DNA of 64,000 bases from Flagellimonas pelagia. GTDB taxonomy: Bacteria; Bacteroidota; Bacteroidia; Flavobacteriales; Flavobacteriaceae. Numbering within the stretch: position 1 is the stretch's first letter; every line of letters begins with the position of its first letter. The notes beneath the pieces are model-generated. The model saw only the letters and a list, made by a program, of their open reading frames with translations. It searched no databases and was not told the origin of the DNA. Positions 34,977 through 45,165 of this stretch are shown piece after piece. The stretch lies in contig NZ_QXFI01000036.1 of the NCBI RefSeq assembly GCF_003584135.1, forward strand, positions 518,350 to 582,349. The letters are read 5' to 3'. The translations under genes and the position numbers were made by a program.

Positions 34977-37900
34977 TCAATAGGTTAATAGATTGACCAG
35001 GAGCTTTTTGGCCACCACTGCGTTTGGTTCCTTACTTGAAAGGTGTGGAATCATGTGCAATGTGGAAAGGGTCACTTTTCCTTTTCCCAAGGGTATCCTA
35101 CCCAATGCGGTCAATATCTGTTTGGATCCCTGATTTCCCAAGGCCACAACAAGGTCCAGTCCTAAATAGTCGAGCATAATACCTTGTACTTGGGCATTCT
35201 CCCCCATATGTGCCCCTTTATAGAAGCATTGATATTCCCAACTCATACTTTCTCCTTGGGGAAGTCCTGTGAGGACTGGGTTCAATCCTGTGAAAAGTCG
35301 GCCGGAACCGCCCCACCTCTTGATACCTTCGCCATCATAGAACTTGGGTACCCTTTTCAGTCTGTTGTCAATTTGTTCGGCAACCTTGTCCGCTTGTGTG
35401 AGTACAATGAGGGACATTCCTTGTTCAACCCGATCCAAAATGTTCTGCATTACATCCGATGCAATTCCTCCCTCTCCTTGGTCACCAATGATCAAGACAT
35501 CTGTTGAAGCAGCACTTTTTGAAAATGGTGTGGTTTCCTTGTTCATATTTTGTTGAAGGAAATCTGCAACAACCCCATCATTTTCCATAACAGCAATGGA
35601 ACCTTTCAAGGCCACACCGTCTTTTATATCTACAGAAAATATCTTGTCAAACCCTGTGGCCTTTACCTGCCCATTAGACTGCAATTTTGCGTGCAAGGTA
35701 TAATACCCTGCTTTGTCAATGGAGGGCAACTGTACCCCTTCGACCAACATCTGCCCAAAATCTTCTCCGCCCTTTACCTTTGTGGAATAACTTTTTTCAA
35801 ACAAAGTATTTCCGTTTTCATCGGTAAGGGACAATTCCAACTTATGCGTTCCCTTTAGGTTCTCCTCATTGACGAGATAGATATCTGCAATAGGTGACTT
35901 GCCTATTGGCACTACCTTGTTCCTAAGTTTAACGGCCACATAAAGGGGTTGTGTATAATACCGTATAATGGACGCGTCAGCAGTTGGGTTTCTGTACATA
36001 TCCACCACATCTGTACGGGTGGATGCGGATGCCCATCCATTCATGTTATAGGCATCGGCTATGTTGCCCATTCTTATGTTCTCGATATTCCGGGCATGGA
36101 AGTAATGTAAATTCCTTCCTAAACTTTTGGTCAGGCTGTCCACATTGGGATAGGCCTTTCTAAATCCTGTCTCATCCAAAAAACGATCATAGTGCTCGAA
36201 CCAATCCAAGTGTTCCTGTTCCCTGAAACCAGTACTGCTGGTTTTCTCAATTTCTTCCTTTATTTTCTGCAATCGCACCATGGTCCCAAAGGCTCCTTCC
36301 TCGCCAAAGAAAACCACCTTTTTCTTATTCAATGGATATAGGGAATCCTTGGCCAAGGGTACCCTCGCGGCATTGATGACCCCTCTTAGATAAAACTTGG
36401 GATTCCGGTACATATCATCCGTATAACCCGAATAGGCGTACCAATGGTGTTGATCCCACCAGCCTCCATAAATAAGGCCTGGTTTAAAAGGAAGTGCATG
36501 CAGTTCGAAGGGATCATTGGGTTTGTTCCGGTAATATTCGTCACCAGATTTGCCAATATCGCTGCCACTATTGTATGTGACCACTCTTGAAGGATCCAAC
36601 GCATGAACCATTTCCATATCCTTTATATCCCTGTCATTAGGTGGATTGGTCTCTTCGTTTTTAAGATTGTATATAATCAAAGATGGCAGGGATCGGTCCC
36701 TGATCACCATACGACGCAACTTCTCACTCCTCCATGCATAGGCCTGTTCATCTGGTCCTTCTATGCTGTCCCATCTGTTGGGGGTCACCCGATATCCGCC
36801 AGGTTCCTCATAGGTAAAAAGTCCTGACTCATCTGCATAATCAAAGACCAAGGGTTGCCCGATAGCCCTATGCATCAACATGGTATTAAGCCCCAAATCG
36901 TAGAGTGCTTCTTTATCTCTTTCAGCCATTTCGGGTGTTGGAAAAATACCATTCTTGGGCCAAAAACCACGGGTCATGGCCGCTAGGATAAAGACCCTTT
37001 TCCCATTTAGATAAAAACGTTTGTCCCCATTCTTTTCCTTCACATCGAACCATCTGAAACCAAAATGCTGGCTTTGGTTGTCCACCACTTGGTTTCCATC
37101 AATAAAGGAAACGGTAGCCTCGTACAATTGCGCATGTCGTTCTGCCACTGGTTTATTGGTGGTAAGTTCCCAAAGTTTTGCCTGGGGCACTGTTGCAGCA
37201 ACCTCAAAGGTTTTGGAAGCCGTATTGATCTCTGCACTAATTGTCTTGCCCCATACTTCTGCATTGGGTTTCCCTTTTTCATGAAGGGAAATCTCTATTT
37301 GCCCTTTTTGGGGTGCTCCCGACCAGTTCTCCACTGTAGTAACAATCTTTACTTTTTTGGGACTGGGTTGGTTCTGTATATAGATGTCGGCAATGTGGAC
37401 ACTCTTGTCCACTGCTTTCAACATTACTTTTCCTGTAATGCCCCCAAAGCCGTGCACCGCAGGGACCAAATTATCCCCCCAACGCATCAACGTATTGTCG
37501 TTCCATGAAAAGCTCCCTACTGGATCGGTAATCCGAACATCGAGATAGTTCTTTCCCCCAAAAACAACTGCGTCAGTGGCATCAACATCAAAGGGAGTAT
37601 TTCCAATAACATCATAGCCTACCAATTTACCATTGACAAACACCTCTGCCCTTAGGTTTGCCGATTGAAATGCCAATAATATACGTTTACCCTTTTGGGA
37701 CACATCCAGGTCAAAGGTTCGGCTCCACCAAGAAACTCCTTTAAAGTCTCCCCCGGTATCCGGGATGGCACCTCCTATTTCTCCCCAGTAATGCTCTTCA
37801 ACGGTTCCTGGCACATTGGTTTGGATTGCCATGGGATTGCCATGAAGTTTTTCCCATCCACAGCTAGGTGGATTAACGGGCAATTTGGTAATGTCCACGG

Positions 37901-38078
37901 GAGGAAGGTAGACCTTGTCATTGTACCATGAGGCACCATGATCTAACCAGAGCTTCCAGGAAACATTGGACAGTTCCTTTTCCCATCTTCCATTTTGTCC
38001 AACGGCATGGCCCCCGTACAGGGCCATTACCGCAACTAAGACAAAAAATCTGAACTTATGTATCATTGTATCAATCAT
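34977..38078 (-). CDS. Glycoside hydrolase family 2 enzyme
   Basis: 1033 residues with a signal peptide ending HAVGQ. An N-terminal sugar-binding jelly roll (about 60-215), an Ig-like domain (about 230-350) and the TIM-barrel catalytic domain (about 355-690) follow; the acid/base is in YNLKNEETNPP (Glu near 475) and the nucleophile likely in FFGEEGA (Glu near 590). A C-terminal beta region completes it. GH2 includes beta-galactosidases, beta-mannosidases and beta-glucuronidases; the exact substrate cannot be read from sequence. It probably frees the sugar that the PQQ enzyme then oxidises. Next gene ATG overlaps none but is close. Confidence 0.88.
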   Translation of the reverse strand: MIDTMIHKFRFFVLVAVMALYGGHAVGQNGRWEKELSNVSWKLWLDHGASWYNDKVYLPPVDITKLPVNPPSCGWEKLHGNPMAIQTNVPGTVEEHYWGEIGGAIPDTGGDFKGVSWWSRTFDLDVSQKGKRILLAFQSANLRAEVFVNGKLVGYDVIGNTPFDVDATDAVVFGGKNYLDVRITDPVGSFSWNDNTLMRWGDNLVPAVHGFGGITGKVMLKAVDKSVHIADIYIQNQPSPKKVKIVTTVENWSGAPQKGQIEISLHEKGKPNAEVWGKTISAEINTASKTFEVAATVPQAKLWELTTNKPVAERHAQLYEATVSFIDGNQVVDNQSQHFGFRWFDVKEKNGDKRFYLNGKRVFILAAMTRGFWPKNGIFPTPEMAERDKEALYDLGLNTMLMHRAIGQPLVFDYADESGLFTYEEPGGYRVTPNRWDSIEGPDEQAYAWRSEKLRRMVIRDRSLPSLIIYNLKNEETNPPNDRDIKDMEMVHALDPSRVVTYNSGSDIGKSGDEYYRNKPNDPFELHALPFKPGLIYGGWWDQHHWYAYSGYTDDMYRNPKFYLRGVINAARVPLAKDSLYPLNKKKVVFFGEEGAFGTMVRLQKIKEEIEKTSSTGFREQEHLDWFEHYDRFLDETGFRKAYPNVDSLTKSLGRNLHYFHARNIENIRMGNIADAYNMNGWASASTRTDVVDMYRNPTADASIIRYYTQPLYVAVKLRNKVVPIGKSPIADIYLVNEENLKGTHKLELSLTDENGNTLFEKSYSTKVKGGEDFGQMLVEGVQLPSIDKAGYYTLHAKLQSNGQVKATGFDKIFSVDIKDGVALKGSIAVMENDGVVADFLQQNMNKETTPFSKSAASTDVLIIGDQGEGGIASDVMQNILDRVEQGMSLIVLTQADKVAEQIDNRLKRVPKFYDGEGIKRWGGSGRLFTGLNPVLTGLPQGESMSWEYQCFYKGAHMGENAQVQGIMLDYLGLDLVVALGNQGSKQILTALGRIPLGKGKVTLSTLHMIPHLSSKEPNAVVAKKLLVNLLTY

Positions 38079-38116
38079 ATTTTTCTCTGTTAAGATGATT
38101 GGTTTCTCCCAACTTC

Positions 38117-40027
38117 TTAGGACTTTCCTATTTTAGTGGGGATGCTATATATCTTATCGTGGGTTGTAATATATAGGGTCTTCATGTCGGCTCCACCAAA
38201 GGTTAAATTCACTGGATAGTCCGGTACGTAAATTATTCCATGGAATTCTCCCTTGTCATTGAACAATTGCACGCCTGCATATGTAGCCACGTATAAATTG
38301 CCTTCGGCATCCACTTTCATTCCATCGGCACCTGAAGATTTCTCAAGTTTGTCCAAAATTCCCCTTGTGAGATATAGTTCAGCAAACTTCCTTTCATTGG
38401 AAATGGTACCGTCTTCCGCAACGTCGTACGCCCAAATGAAATTTTCCTTATCGCTGTTCACATCCCAAGATTCCCTATCATCAAATGTGTTATTGATATA
38501 TAAGGTCTTGCCATCGGGGCTTAGGGCTATCCCATTGGGCATGGCATAGGAGTTGGGTTCCAAAAGCCTTTTGACCTCGCCATTTGGGCTTAGATAATAT
38601 GCACTACGACCGGGCTGGCTCTTAACCGCATCCCCTGTAAATTGCGGGTCTGTAAAGTATATGCCACCCTTACTGTCCATCACCAAGTCGTTGGGTCCAT
38701 CAAGTGGTTTGCCATCATATTTGTCGGCAAGAACCTTAAGGATGTTTCCTTTGGTATCCATTTTAAGGATTCTATGTCCGAACATATCACATACGGCCAA
38801 CGTACCATCTTCCAAAGGAATAATTCCGTTGGTCTGCATCTTGTTTTGTACTATGTTCCTATAGGCCCCATTAGGATCCATTTCCACAAGGCTGCTTTTC
38901 TTTGGATCTCCGTTGAAGTTTTCATCAAAATACATGTTGGAAAAGTAGAGCTTGCCGTTCTGCCATGCAGGCCCTTCTGTAAAGACAAGGGTTGGTTCAC
39001 TTTCAGAACCGTTAATGAGCAGTTTTGCCTTGGCTCCCATGGGAACTATCTTGTGGTAACCGTCCAATCTCACTTTGCTATTGGCATCATAATCCGTTCT
39101 CGGAGGGAAAAAGACATCCATGGCATCACATCCATAAGGTCCCAAATCTCCTCCATGGACCAAATTTGGGGGAAGGTTCACAATGTCCCCTTCCTTCATT
39201 CGAACCACATCGTCCAAAATAATTTCATCTATCCATCCATTGAATGCCAACATTGTTTGCTCCTCTGGATGAATATGTCTTGCAAAGGTCGTATTAGGGT
39301 TCATCCGCAAGAAACTCATTTGTACTCCCTTACCTGAGATGATTCGGGAATTGGCCCCAGGCACCAGTTCTGCATACTGCAATTCATCCAGGTTTAGCAC
39401 AACTCCGGGCTCTACATTGGGCTTAACGGGAAAGCCTTCTATGGAAATAGGGTCTGGAATGCTGCCATAGCCCACGGCATCCAGATAAAAAGTCGATACT
39501 GGGCTGAAAATTTCCAGTATTTTGGCCCCGTTGGGACCTGCCTTAATGGCTGTGGGCGCTCCATCCTGCAAATAAACAAATTCATGGACCGGTGCAGCAC
39601 TGGTTAATGGGCCCTGTTCTTCCCTTTGGCGGGCAATCAGCGTTCTTTTTTCCCCGTTGACCAGCTCCTCGATTTCTCCTTCCCGAACAAAAAGAAATCT
39701 TTCCCCTTCAATGACTCTTTCGGGCATGCTGGCTCCAGCTTCCAGTTCCACAACGGCCATGAGTGCACCCATGCCCCAGTAGACCTTGGCATTCACTCCG
39801 TCAGCAAGTGAAACCGTTTTCAAATCCTTAAGATTGGTAACCTTGGCATCTTCAAGATTGGAATGTATGCCAGTATCCGGAACATCTGTACGGGTTCGTC
39901 CTTTTACCTCATATTCTGCAATAATATTCTCGTTCAAATCAGCCCAAGCAGGCTTTTTATCGGTCTTACAGGCCGATATCACTAAAAGAAGGCCTAATGC
40001 CCAAAATGTTTTTTTCATAGTTTCCAT
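38117..40027 (-). CDS. Cupin and SMP-30/gluconolactonase-like fusion lipoprotein
   Basis: 636 residues from the ATG at 40027 (the next ATG at 40018 is also possible); the lipoprotein signal ends VISACKTDK. Two cupin domains (about 60-200 and 205-300; the second with ARHIHPEEQ and HGGDLGP metal-site residues) are followed by a six-bladed SMP-30/gluconolactonase-like propeller (about 330-635), with FTEGPAW, NDLVMDSKGG and NGIALSPDG segments that hold the metal ligands. Expected role: periplasmic lactonase that opens aldonolactones made by the dehydrogenase; the cupins may bind sugar or isomerise it. Confidence 0.85.
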   Translation of the reverse strand: METMKKTFWALGLLLVISACKTDKKPAWADLNENIIAEYEVKGRTRTDVPDTGIHSNLEDAKVTNLKDLKTVSLADGVNAKVYWGMGALMAVVELEAGASMPERVIEGERFLFVREGEIEELVNGEKRTLIARQREEQGPLTSAAPVHEFVYLQDGAPTAIKAGPNGAKILEIFSPVSTFYLDAVGYGSIPDPISIEGFPVKPNVEPGVVLNLDELQYAELVPGANSRIISGKGVQMSFLRMNPNTTFARHIHPEEQTMLAFNGWIDEIILDDVVRMKEGDIVNLPPNLVHGGDLGPYGCDAMDVFFPPRTDYDANSKVRLDGYHKIVPMGAKAKLLINGSESEPTLVFTEGPAWQNGKLYFSNMYFDENFNGDPKKSSLVEMDPNGAYRNIVQNKMQTNGIIPLEDGTLAVCDMFGHRILKMDTKGNILKVLADKYDGKPLDGPNDLVMDSKGGIYFTDPQFTGDAVKSQPGRSAYYLSPNGEVKRLLEPNSYAMPNGIALSPDGKTLYINNTFDDRESWDVNSDKENFIWAYDVAEDGTISNERKFAELYLTRGILDKLEKSSGADGMKVDAEGNLYVATYAGVQLFNDKGEFHGIIYVPDYPVNLTFGGADMKTLYITTHDKIYSIPTKIGKS

Positions 40028-40040
40028 CTTTTGTCTAGGT

Positions 40041-41348
40041 TTATAGTTTAGCCGCTTGTCGCGCCAATAATTTCCAATTTCCGTTCTCCACACGCCATAC
40101 ATAAAGAATTCCGAATTTCAATGTCCCGGTCTTCCCATTTTCGGAGTAATTTGTTGTTAAGACATGTCTCACAACACCAACATCCCCGATAATCCGAACC
40201 GTTTGATCTTTGATATCGATGGTTTCAAAGTGAAAGGGGCCTTGGGTCAATCCATAAATAATCTGTTCCTTATTTTCGATGAGGCCACCGGAATGGCCAT
40301 AACTCAATTCATCTGAAAACAGATTGTTCAAAATTTCCGCATCGGGTTTTAGCATGGTCTTTACCAACAGTGCAGTCGTATTTTCGAGATTTTTTCGCAT
40401 TTGAATCGATGACCCTGATTTTGTTCCAAGGATGTCTTCGACATATTTTTTCAGTTTCATATTGCCGACTTTAGGTTCGATGGTAGATGGTAGCTTTCGC
40501 ACATACCATTTCACCTCATAATCCAAGGATTCATTCTTTCCAAGATTTTGGTAGGAACCCTGGTTTTCCAGTTCTACATATGTTTTCTCTTTGTTGACAT
40601 ATAACTCGACATTTGACTCGCCGGGTGCCGAATCGCCCTTATCCACCATTGCGAAGCTTTTAATGAAGAGTACATTATCCCGCACATAGGCTATCCATCC
40701 ATCACCACCATCCATAAAAAACTTTTGGGGGGATTCCGTATTTGAATCATATGGATACCAAATTGTACCACTGTCATCAACAGTGGGTGGAACAGGGTAC
40801 ATTTTGTTAGGCCTCGGTAGATCATCCTTGTGTCTTTTTGGGATGAAGGCCAATCCGCCAGTGGAAACTCGGGTCACTTCCCAAGGAGCTACTTCTTGAA
40901 CTTTATCCGAAATGTTCTTGATGATATATTTTACCGTTATGGAAGTATCCTTTTCGTTTATCTGAAATTCCTTTGAAAACTGGAATCCTCGCTTATCATC
41001 CGGTAGGCTGACCAAGCGGAGAACATTTGAGCTTTCGGATTGGACGGTGTAGATCCCGTTATCCAAAGCCCCATGTCCTTTCCATTTTCCTTCGGGGGAT
41101 AACCACAGTGTTGAGCCATAGAAATAAGGGTGCACTTTGTTGGAAGCTATCACTTCTTGGTCATTAATTTTAAAGGATGTAATCCTTGCTCCCTTATTGC
41201 CGTCCACAACCATGGAAACATTGGACACGGTCACTTTAAACTGATTATCACCAATATTCACAACCCCATCTTGGGCAATCCCACTAGCGCAAATACCTAA
41301 TAGTGCAACGCATATTAGAAACTTGTTATATATCCTATTTACTTTCAT
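40041..41348 (-). CDS. Mutarotase-like (DUF4380) plus NTF2-like secreted protein
   Basis: 435 residues from the ATG at 41348; longer ATGs run back through the upstream PQQ gene. The signal peptide ends ASGIAQ. The main part (about 30-310) is a galactose-mutarotase-like beta-sandwich of the DUF4380 type (STLWLSPEGKWKG, APWEVTRVS). The end (about 320-435) resembles a SnoaL/DUF4440 NTF2 domain (HFETIDIKDQTVRIIGDVGVVRH, GNWKLLARQA). It probably binds or interconverts sugar anomers in the periplasm; an enzyme activity is not proven. Confidence 0.72.
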   Translation of the reverse strand: MKVNRIYNKFLICVALLGICASGIAQDGVVNIGDNQFKVTVSNVSMVVDGNKGARITSFKINDQEVIASNKVHPYFYGSTLWLSPEGKWKGHGALDNGIYTVQSESSNVLRLVSLPDDKRGFQFSKEFQINEKDTSITVKYIIKNISDKVQEVAPWEVTRVSTGGLAFIPKRHKDDLPRPNKMYPVPPTVDDSGTIWYPYDSNTESPQKFFMDGGDGWIAYVRDNVLFIKSFAMVDKGDSAPGESNVELYVNKEKTYVELENQGSYQNLGKNESLDYEVKWYVRKLPSTIEPKVGNMKLKKYVEDILGTKSGSSIQMRKNLENTTALLVKTMLKPDAEILNNLFSDELSYGHSGGLIENKEQIIYGLTQGPFHFETIDIKDQTVRIIGDVGVVRHVLTTNYSENGKTGTLKFGILYVWRVENGNWKLLARQAAKL

Positions 41349-41370
41349 GCTCAAATTCCTACTTATCGTA

Positions 41371-43557
41371 TTATTCATTCGGAAGTGCAAATGCGATATA
41401 GCTACCTCCCGGCTTTTTACCGAAGCGCACCCCTCCCGCCGCAACAACGACATATTGTTTTCCATTGACAGAATATGTTATCGGGGTTGCAAATGCTCCT
41501 GCAGGTAGTTGGTATTCCCAAACTATTTTTCCTGTTTTAGTATCAAATGCCCTAAATCGTTCGTCTTGAGTGGCCCCTATGAACACAAGCCCGCCTGCTG
41601 TGGCCAGTGGTCCTCCGGTATTCTCTGTCCCCGTTATGGGTATTCCTTTTTCGGTAAGTTCTGGGTGTTCCCCTAGTGGTACTCTCCAAACGTATTCCCC
41701 AGTGTTAAGGTCTATGGCATTGAGGGTGCCCCAAGGAGGTTTTATTCCCGGGTATCCGTCAATGTTCACTTTTCCTCCCCTTCCTCTATTATATTCGGGC
41801 ACATATGGGAAATCCTTGCTCTTTTTGGATACATCCCCCTCATCGGTATGTTCATCCTTCGGTTGGGCTTCTTCTACATTTGTCAGATAGGAAATAATGG
41901 CATTTCTTTCTCCATAGGAAAGGTTGGGATATGCCGGCATTCTTCCCCTTCCATTTTGAATGGTATTCGCCAGTTCTTGTTTGGTCAATCTTTCACCAAT
42001 GTTCACCAAACTGGGAAAATCCGCTCCATCGCCTTTACGGTCCACCCCATGGCATAAGGCACAGTTGGTCACAAACAATCTGTTGCCCAATGAAGTGGTT
42101 TCCTTTAGCTGTTCCGCAACATTCACCATTTTGATTTCCCAAGGCATTTCGTTTACGTTTTGGAAAAATATTCCTTCAGGATTTACTGCACTTCCGCCCC
42201 ATTCAGCTCCGCCGCTCACACCGATATACCAAGACCCTTTAATACTAGGGGGAAGATACTTTTCCCCGCCCCTTGTACTAAGAAAACGTTCCTTGGCCTT
42301 TACATGTGCTTCGGGAAACAAGATAGAATCTGGAAGATCGGCCTCCGTAATGACTTGACGGGTCACCAAAGGATCTGGTTTAAGTGGAAATTTTTGTGTT
42401 GGATAGGGATGTTCCCCTGGAAGACCATCGGTCCGTACCTCGCGTTCTTCTACCGGAAAAATAGATTCCCCTGTATCGCGATCCAATACATATACTACGC
42501 CATCCTTGGATACCTGAACAACCACATCGATCTGTTTTCCCTCATGCTCAATTGTTGTCAGGTTTGGTGGGCTTGCCAAATCAAGGTCCCACAAATCGTG
42601 GTGCACTACTTGGTAGTACCATTTTAGCTTTCCTGTTTTTGCCTCAATGGCAAGGATACAATTGGCATATAGATTGGCTCCTTCCCGGTCGCCTCCATAA
42701 AAATCAACCGATGGTGAACCTGTGCCCAAGTAGACCACACCTCTTTCCTCATCAAGAGACATCCCTGCCCAGTTATTTACACCTCCTATTTTTTTATAGG
42801 CATCCTTTGGCCAAGTATCATATCCAAACTCCCCTGGTCTGGGAACGGTATGGAATACCCATAACAATTTCCCTGTCCTTACATCGAATCCTCTAATGTC
42901 TCCAGGCAGTGCATCGCCAGATTCCGATACCGTGGAACCCATCACCAAAACATCGTCGTGAATCACTCCTGGACTTGTAGCGGTCACCACAAGATCATTG
43001 ATGTCATATCTGTCATTTTCCAAACCGGTATGTAGATCAAGCCTACCCGCGTCGGCAAAGGATTCAACCAATTTTCCAGTATTGGCATCCACCGCCATTA
43101 GATATGTCCCCGCGGCATAGAGAACACGTCGGTCTTCCCCATCTTCCCAGTACATGATTCCCCTACTGGAGCTATTATACCCATGGGTGACTGCTTGGGG
43201 GTCGAACTTCCAAAGTTCCTCTCCCGTAGCCGCATCCAAGGCAAACAGTTTCAATTTGGGAGTGGTGCCGTATAAAATGCCGTCGACCATAACCGGTTGG
43301 CATTGTATTTGTCGAGGCCATTCCCCTTCTTCTATCGGATCAGCGGCATTGTATTCCCAAGCCACTTCGAGCCCAGAAACATTATCCAAATTGATGTTGG
43401 ATAAGGATGAATATCTATTTCCTGCATAATTCCCTCCATATGTAGGCCAATTATCTGATTCAGCATTTGTTACCGAATCAGTGCAACTAAAAATAGAGAA
43501 AAGGGTAGCTGGCACCAAGATTCCTAGGAACCTTGGCACATATTGTTTTTTAAACAT
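41371..43557 (-). CDS. PQQ-dependent sugar/alcohol dehydrogenase with built-in cytochrome c
   Basis: 728 residues. Lipoprotein signal ending SIFSCTDS, so anchored in a membrane. An eight-bladed quinoprotein propeller (about 30-730) with blade motifs such as LFALDAATGEELWKF and GANLYANCILAIEAKTG, and a class-I cytochrome c inserted near residues 470-580 with CALCH (about 495) and axial Met in GRGRMPAY. It oxidises an aldose or other alcohol in the periplasm and passes electrons to the haem. The combination of SusC/D, GH2 and lactonase points to an aldose released from a glycan. PQQ synthesis genes are not in the window. Confidence 0.88.
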   Translation of the reverse strand: MFKKQYVPRFLGILVPATLFSIFSCTDSVTNAESDNWPTYGGNYAGNRYSSLSNINLDNVSGLEVAWEYNAADPIEEGEWPRQIQCQPVMVDGILYGTTPKLKLFALDAATGEELWKFDPQAVTHGYNSSSRGIMYWEDGEDRRVLYAAGTYLMAVDANTGKLVESFADAGRLDLHTGLENDRYDINDLVVTATSPGVIHDDVLVMGSTVSESGDALPGDIRGFDVRTGKLLWVFHTVPRPGEFGYDTWPKDAYKKIGGVNNWAGMSLDEERGVVYLGTGSPSVDFYGGDREGANLYANCILAIEAKTGKLKWYYQVVHHDLWDLDLASPPNLTTIEHEGKQIDVVVQVSKDGVVYVLDRDTGESIFPVEEREVRTDGLPGEHPYPTQKFPLKPDPLVTRQVITEADLPDSILFPEAHVKAKERFLSTRGGEKYLPPSIKGSWYIGVSGGAEWGGSAVNPEGIFFQNVNEMPWEIKMVNVAEQLKETTSLGNRLFVTNCALCHGVDRKGDGADFPSLVNIGERLTKQELANTIQNGRGRMPAYPNLSYGERNAIISYLTNVEEAQPKDEHTDEGDVSKKSKDFPYVPEYNRGRGGKVNIDGYPGIKPPWGTLNAIDLNTGEYVWRVPLGEHPELTEKGIPITGTENTGGPLATAGGLVFIGATQDERFRAFDTKTGKIVWEYQLPAGAFATPITYSVNGKQYVVVAAGGVRFGKKPGGSYIAFALPNE

Positions 43558-43595
43558 TTTAAAGAGCTGGTTTTGTAATCTTAAGGTCTGTTGTT

Positions 43596-43627
43596 CCCAA
43601 CATGATGATGTACGTTATCATGTTGGG
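43596..43627. repeat. Strong hairpin in the SusD-to-dehydrogenase spacer
   Basis: Perfect 11-bp inverted repeat CCCAACATGAT / ATCATGTTGGG with a 10-base loop. It is inside the 90-base spacer after SusD. It has no T-run on the minus strand, so it is more likely an mRNA-stability or processing element than a terminator. Confidence 0.6.
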
Positions 43628-43647
43628 ATTCAACACCTATACTATGT

Positions 43648-45141
43648 TCAATAACCTGGGTTTTGTTCCAATCCTGTAATTAGATCTACCTCTGTTTGGG
43701 GTTTTGGCAACCATCTATGGTGCTCATCTACATTGGGGTATAGTCCTTGATTCACTTCAATCACCATTTCCCTTCTTACCAGATCAAACCATCTTTTTGC
43801 TTCAAATGCAAACTCCCAGTTTCTTTCGGCAATGACCGCATCGTCAAATTCTTCCATAGTCATGCTTGTGGTAAGGTCAGGATAGAGCACCGTATCATTT
43901 CCACTTGCACGTCTTCTGACTTGGTTAATGGCGTCCACGGCCAAGGCGGATGGTCCCCCTTCTGCCATGTTCGCAGCTTCGGCATATATCAATAAAACTT
44001 CTGCGTAACGGCTGAACACAAAGAATCCGTCCCCATTAAAACTGTTCACCGCTCCTTGCTCATACGAAGCACCGGCCCCTGCATCCCGATATTTTGCAAT
44101 ATAGGGTTGACCAATGTTGGAGTCTTGCCAGTTGGTGTTGGCTTCGTCCGCAAAGTCTGTCCAAAAAGTGGCGTCCTTACGAGGACCTTCAGGAAAGACA
44201 TTGAAAAAACGAGCTTCCGACATTATATCGTTCCAACCGCCTTCCTCACCAGGACGAGACCCTTGGTGCAAATGGCTGGCAGCCCCTGCATTGGTAGACA
44301 GTCCATTCAATGAGAAAATGAATTCGCTATTGGTAAGTTTGTTCGCAACCCTCCAAAGATCGGAGAAGTTAGGTTCCAAGCTATATTGCATCATATCCAT
44401 TACCTCTTTGGCCTTATCCCTAGCAAGGGCATACTTGGAAGCATCCTTAAGCGGCCATCCCGCCATGTTGATGTACACTTCGGCCAACAAAGTCTTGGCG
44501 GCACCCTTGGTGGGTCTCCCCACTTCTGAAAAAGTTACGGGAAGATAATTTTCCGCAATGCTAAGATCTTCAACTATAAGGGCATAAATATCGGCAACCG
44601 GTGATTGTCCTACTTCATCATTAATGGCTTCCGCTTGGTTATCCTGTGTAATCAGTGGAATTTCCCCAAACCATCTGGTAAGGAAAAAATAGGATAGGGC
44701 TCTTAAATATCTAGCCTGGCCTTCATAAGCGTTTCTATTCTCTTCACTGACTCCTTCGGCTGTTCCAATACTTGCGATGATACCATTACTGGCGTTGATG
44801 GTGTTATACATACGGGTCCACATACCCAAAGCACCGGAATAATTCAATGTTGGGTTAAATGTATCAAATTGTCTAAGTTCCGGAGATGAAGGCCTGGAAG
44901 TAATGTCCTCTGCGCCGGAACACAGGATAAGAGGGGCATTGAAATCAAAACCTCCCCACCCACCATATAGTGGTTTTATGGCACCATTGATCGCTGCCTT
45001 GAAATCATCATCAGTTTGATAAAAATTTTGTGGAGTAACCAAACTTGGTGGATTTTCCTCCAAGTCGCTTTCACATCCTATTAGAAGGGCCATCGTCATC
45101 AGCCCCATTATAATTCCATTTATATTTTGTGATATTCTCAT
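43648..45141 (-). CDS. SusD/RagB-family outer-membrane lipoprotein (second pair)
   Basis: 497 residues from the ATG at 45141, 24 bases after the SusC stop. Lipoprotein signal ending LIGCESD; SusD-like N-terminal helices and C-terminal RagB domain (GFFVFSRYAEVLLIYAEAANM). Works with the STN-type SusC as a surface binder of glycan. It leads directly to the PQQ dehydrogenase. Confidence 0.95.
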   Translation of the reverse strand: MRISQNINGIIMGLMTMALLIGCESDLEENPPSLVTPQNFYQTDDDFKAAINGAIKPLYGGWGGFDFNAPLILCSGAEDITSRPSSPELRQFDTFNPTLNYSGALGMWTRMYNTINASNGIIASIGTAEGVSEENRNAYEGQARYLRALSYFFLTRWFGEIPLITQDNQAEAINDEVGQSPVADIYALIVEDLSIAENYLPVTFSEVGRPTKGAAKTLLAEVYINMAGWPLKDASKYALARDKAKEVMDMMQYSLEPNFSDLWRVANKLTNSEFIFSLNGLSTNAGAASHLHQGSRPGEEGGWNDIMSEARFFNVFPEGPRKDATFWTDFADEANTNWQDSNIGQPYIAKYRDAGAGASYEQGAVNSFNGDGFFVFSRYAEVLLIYAEAANMAEGGPSALAVDAINQVRRRASGNDTVLYPDLTTSMTMEEFDDAVIAERNWEFAFEAKRWFDLVRREMVIEVNQGLYPNVDEHHRWLPKPQTEVDLITGLEQNPGY

Positions 45142-45165
45142 CGTAACCTGTTTTGATAGTTTCAA

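Noticed and set aside
38642..39337. 231-codon plus-strand ORF
   Set aside because: Antisense to the lactonase fusion gene, no signal or motif.
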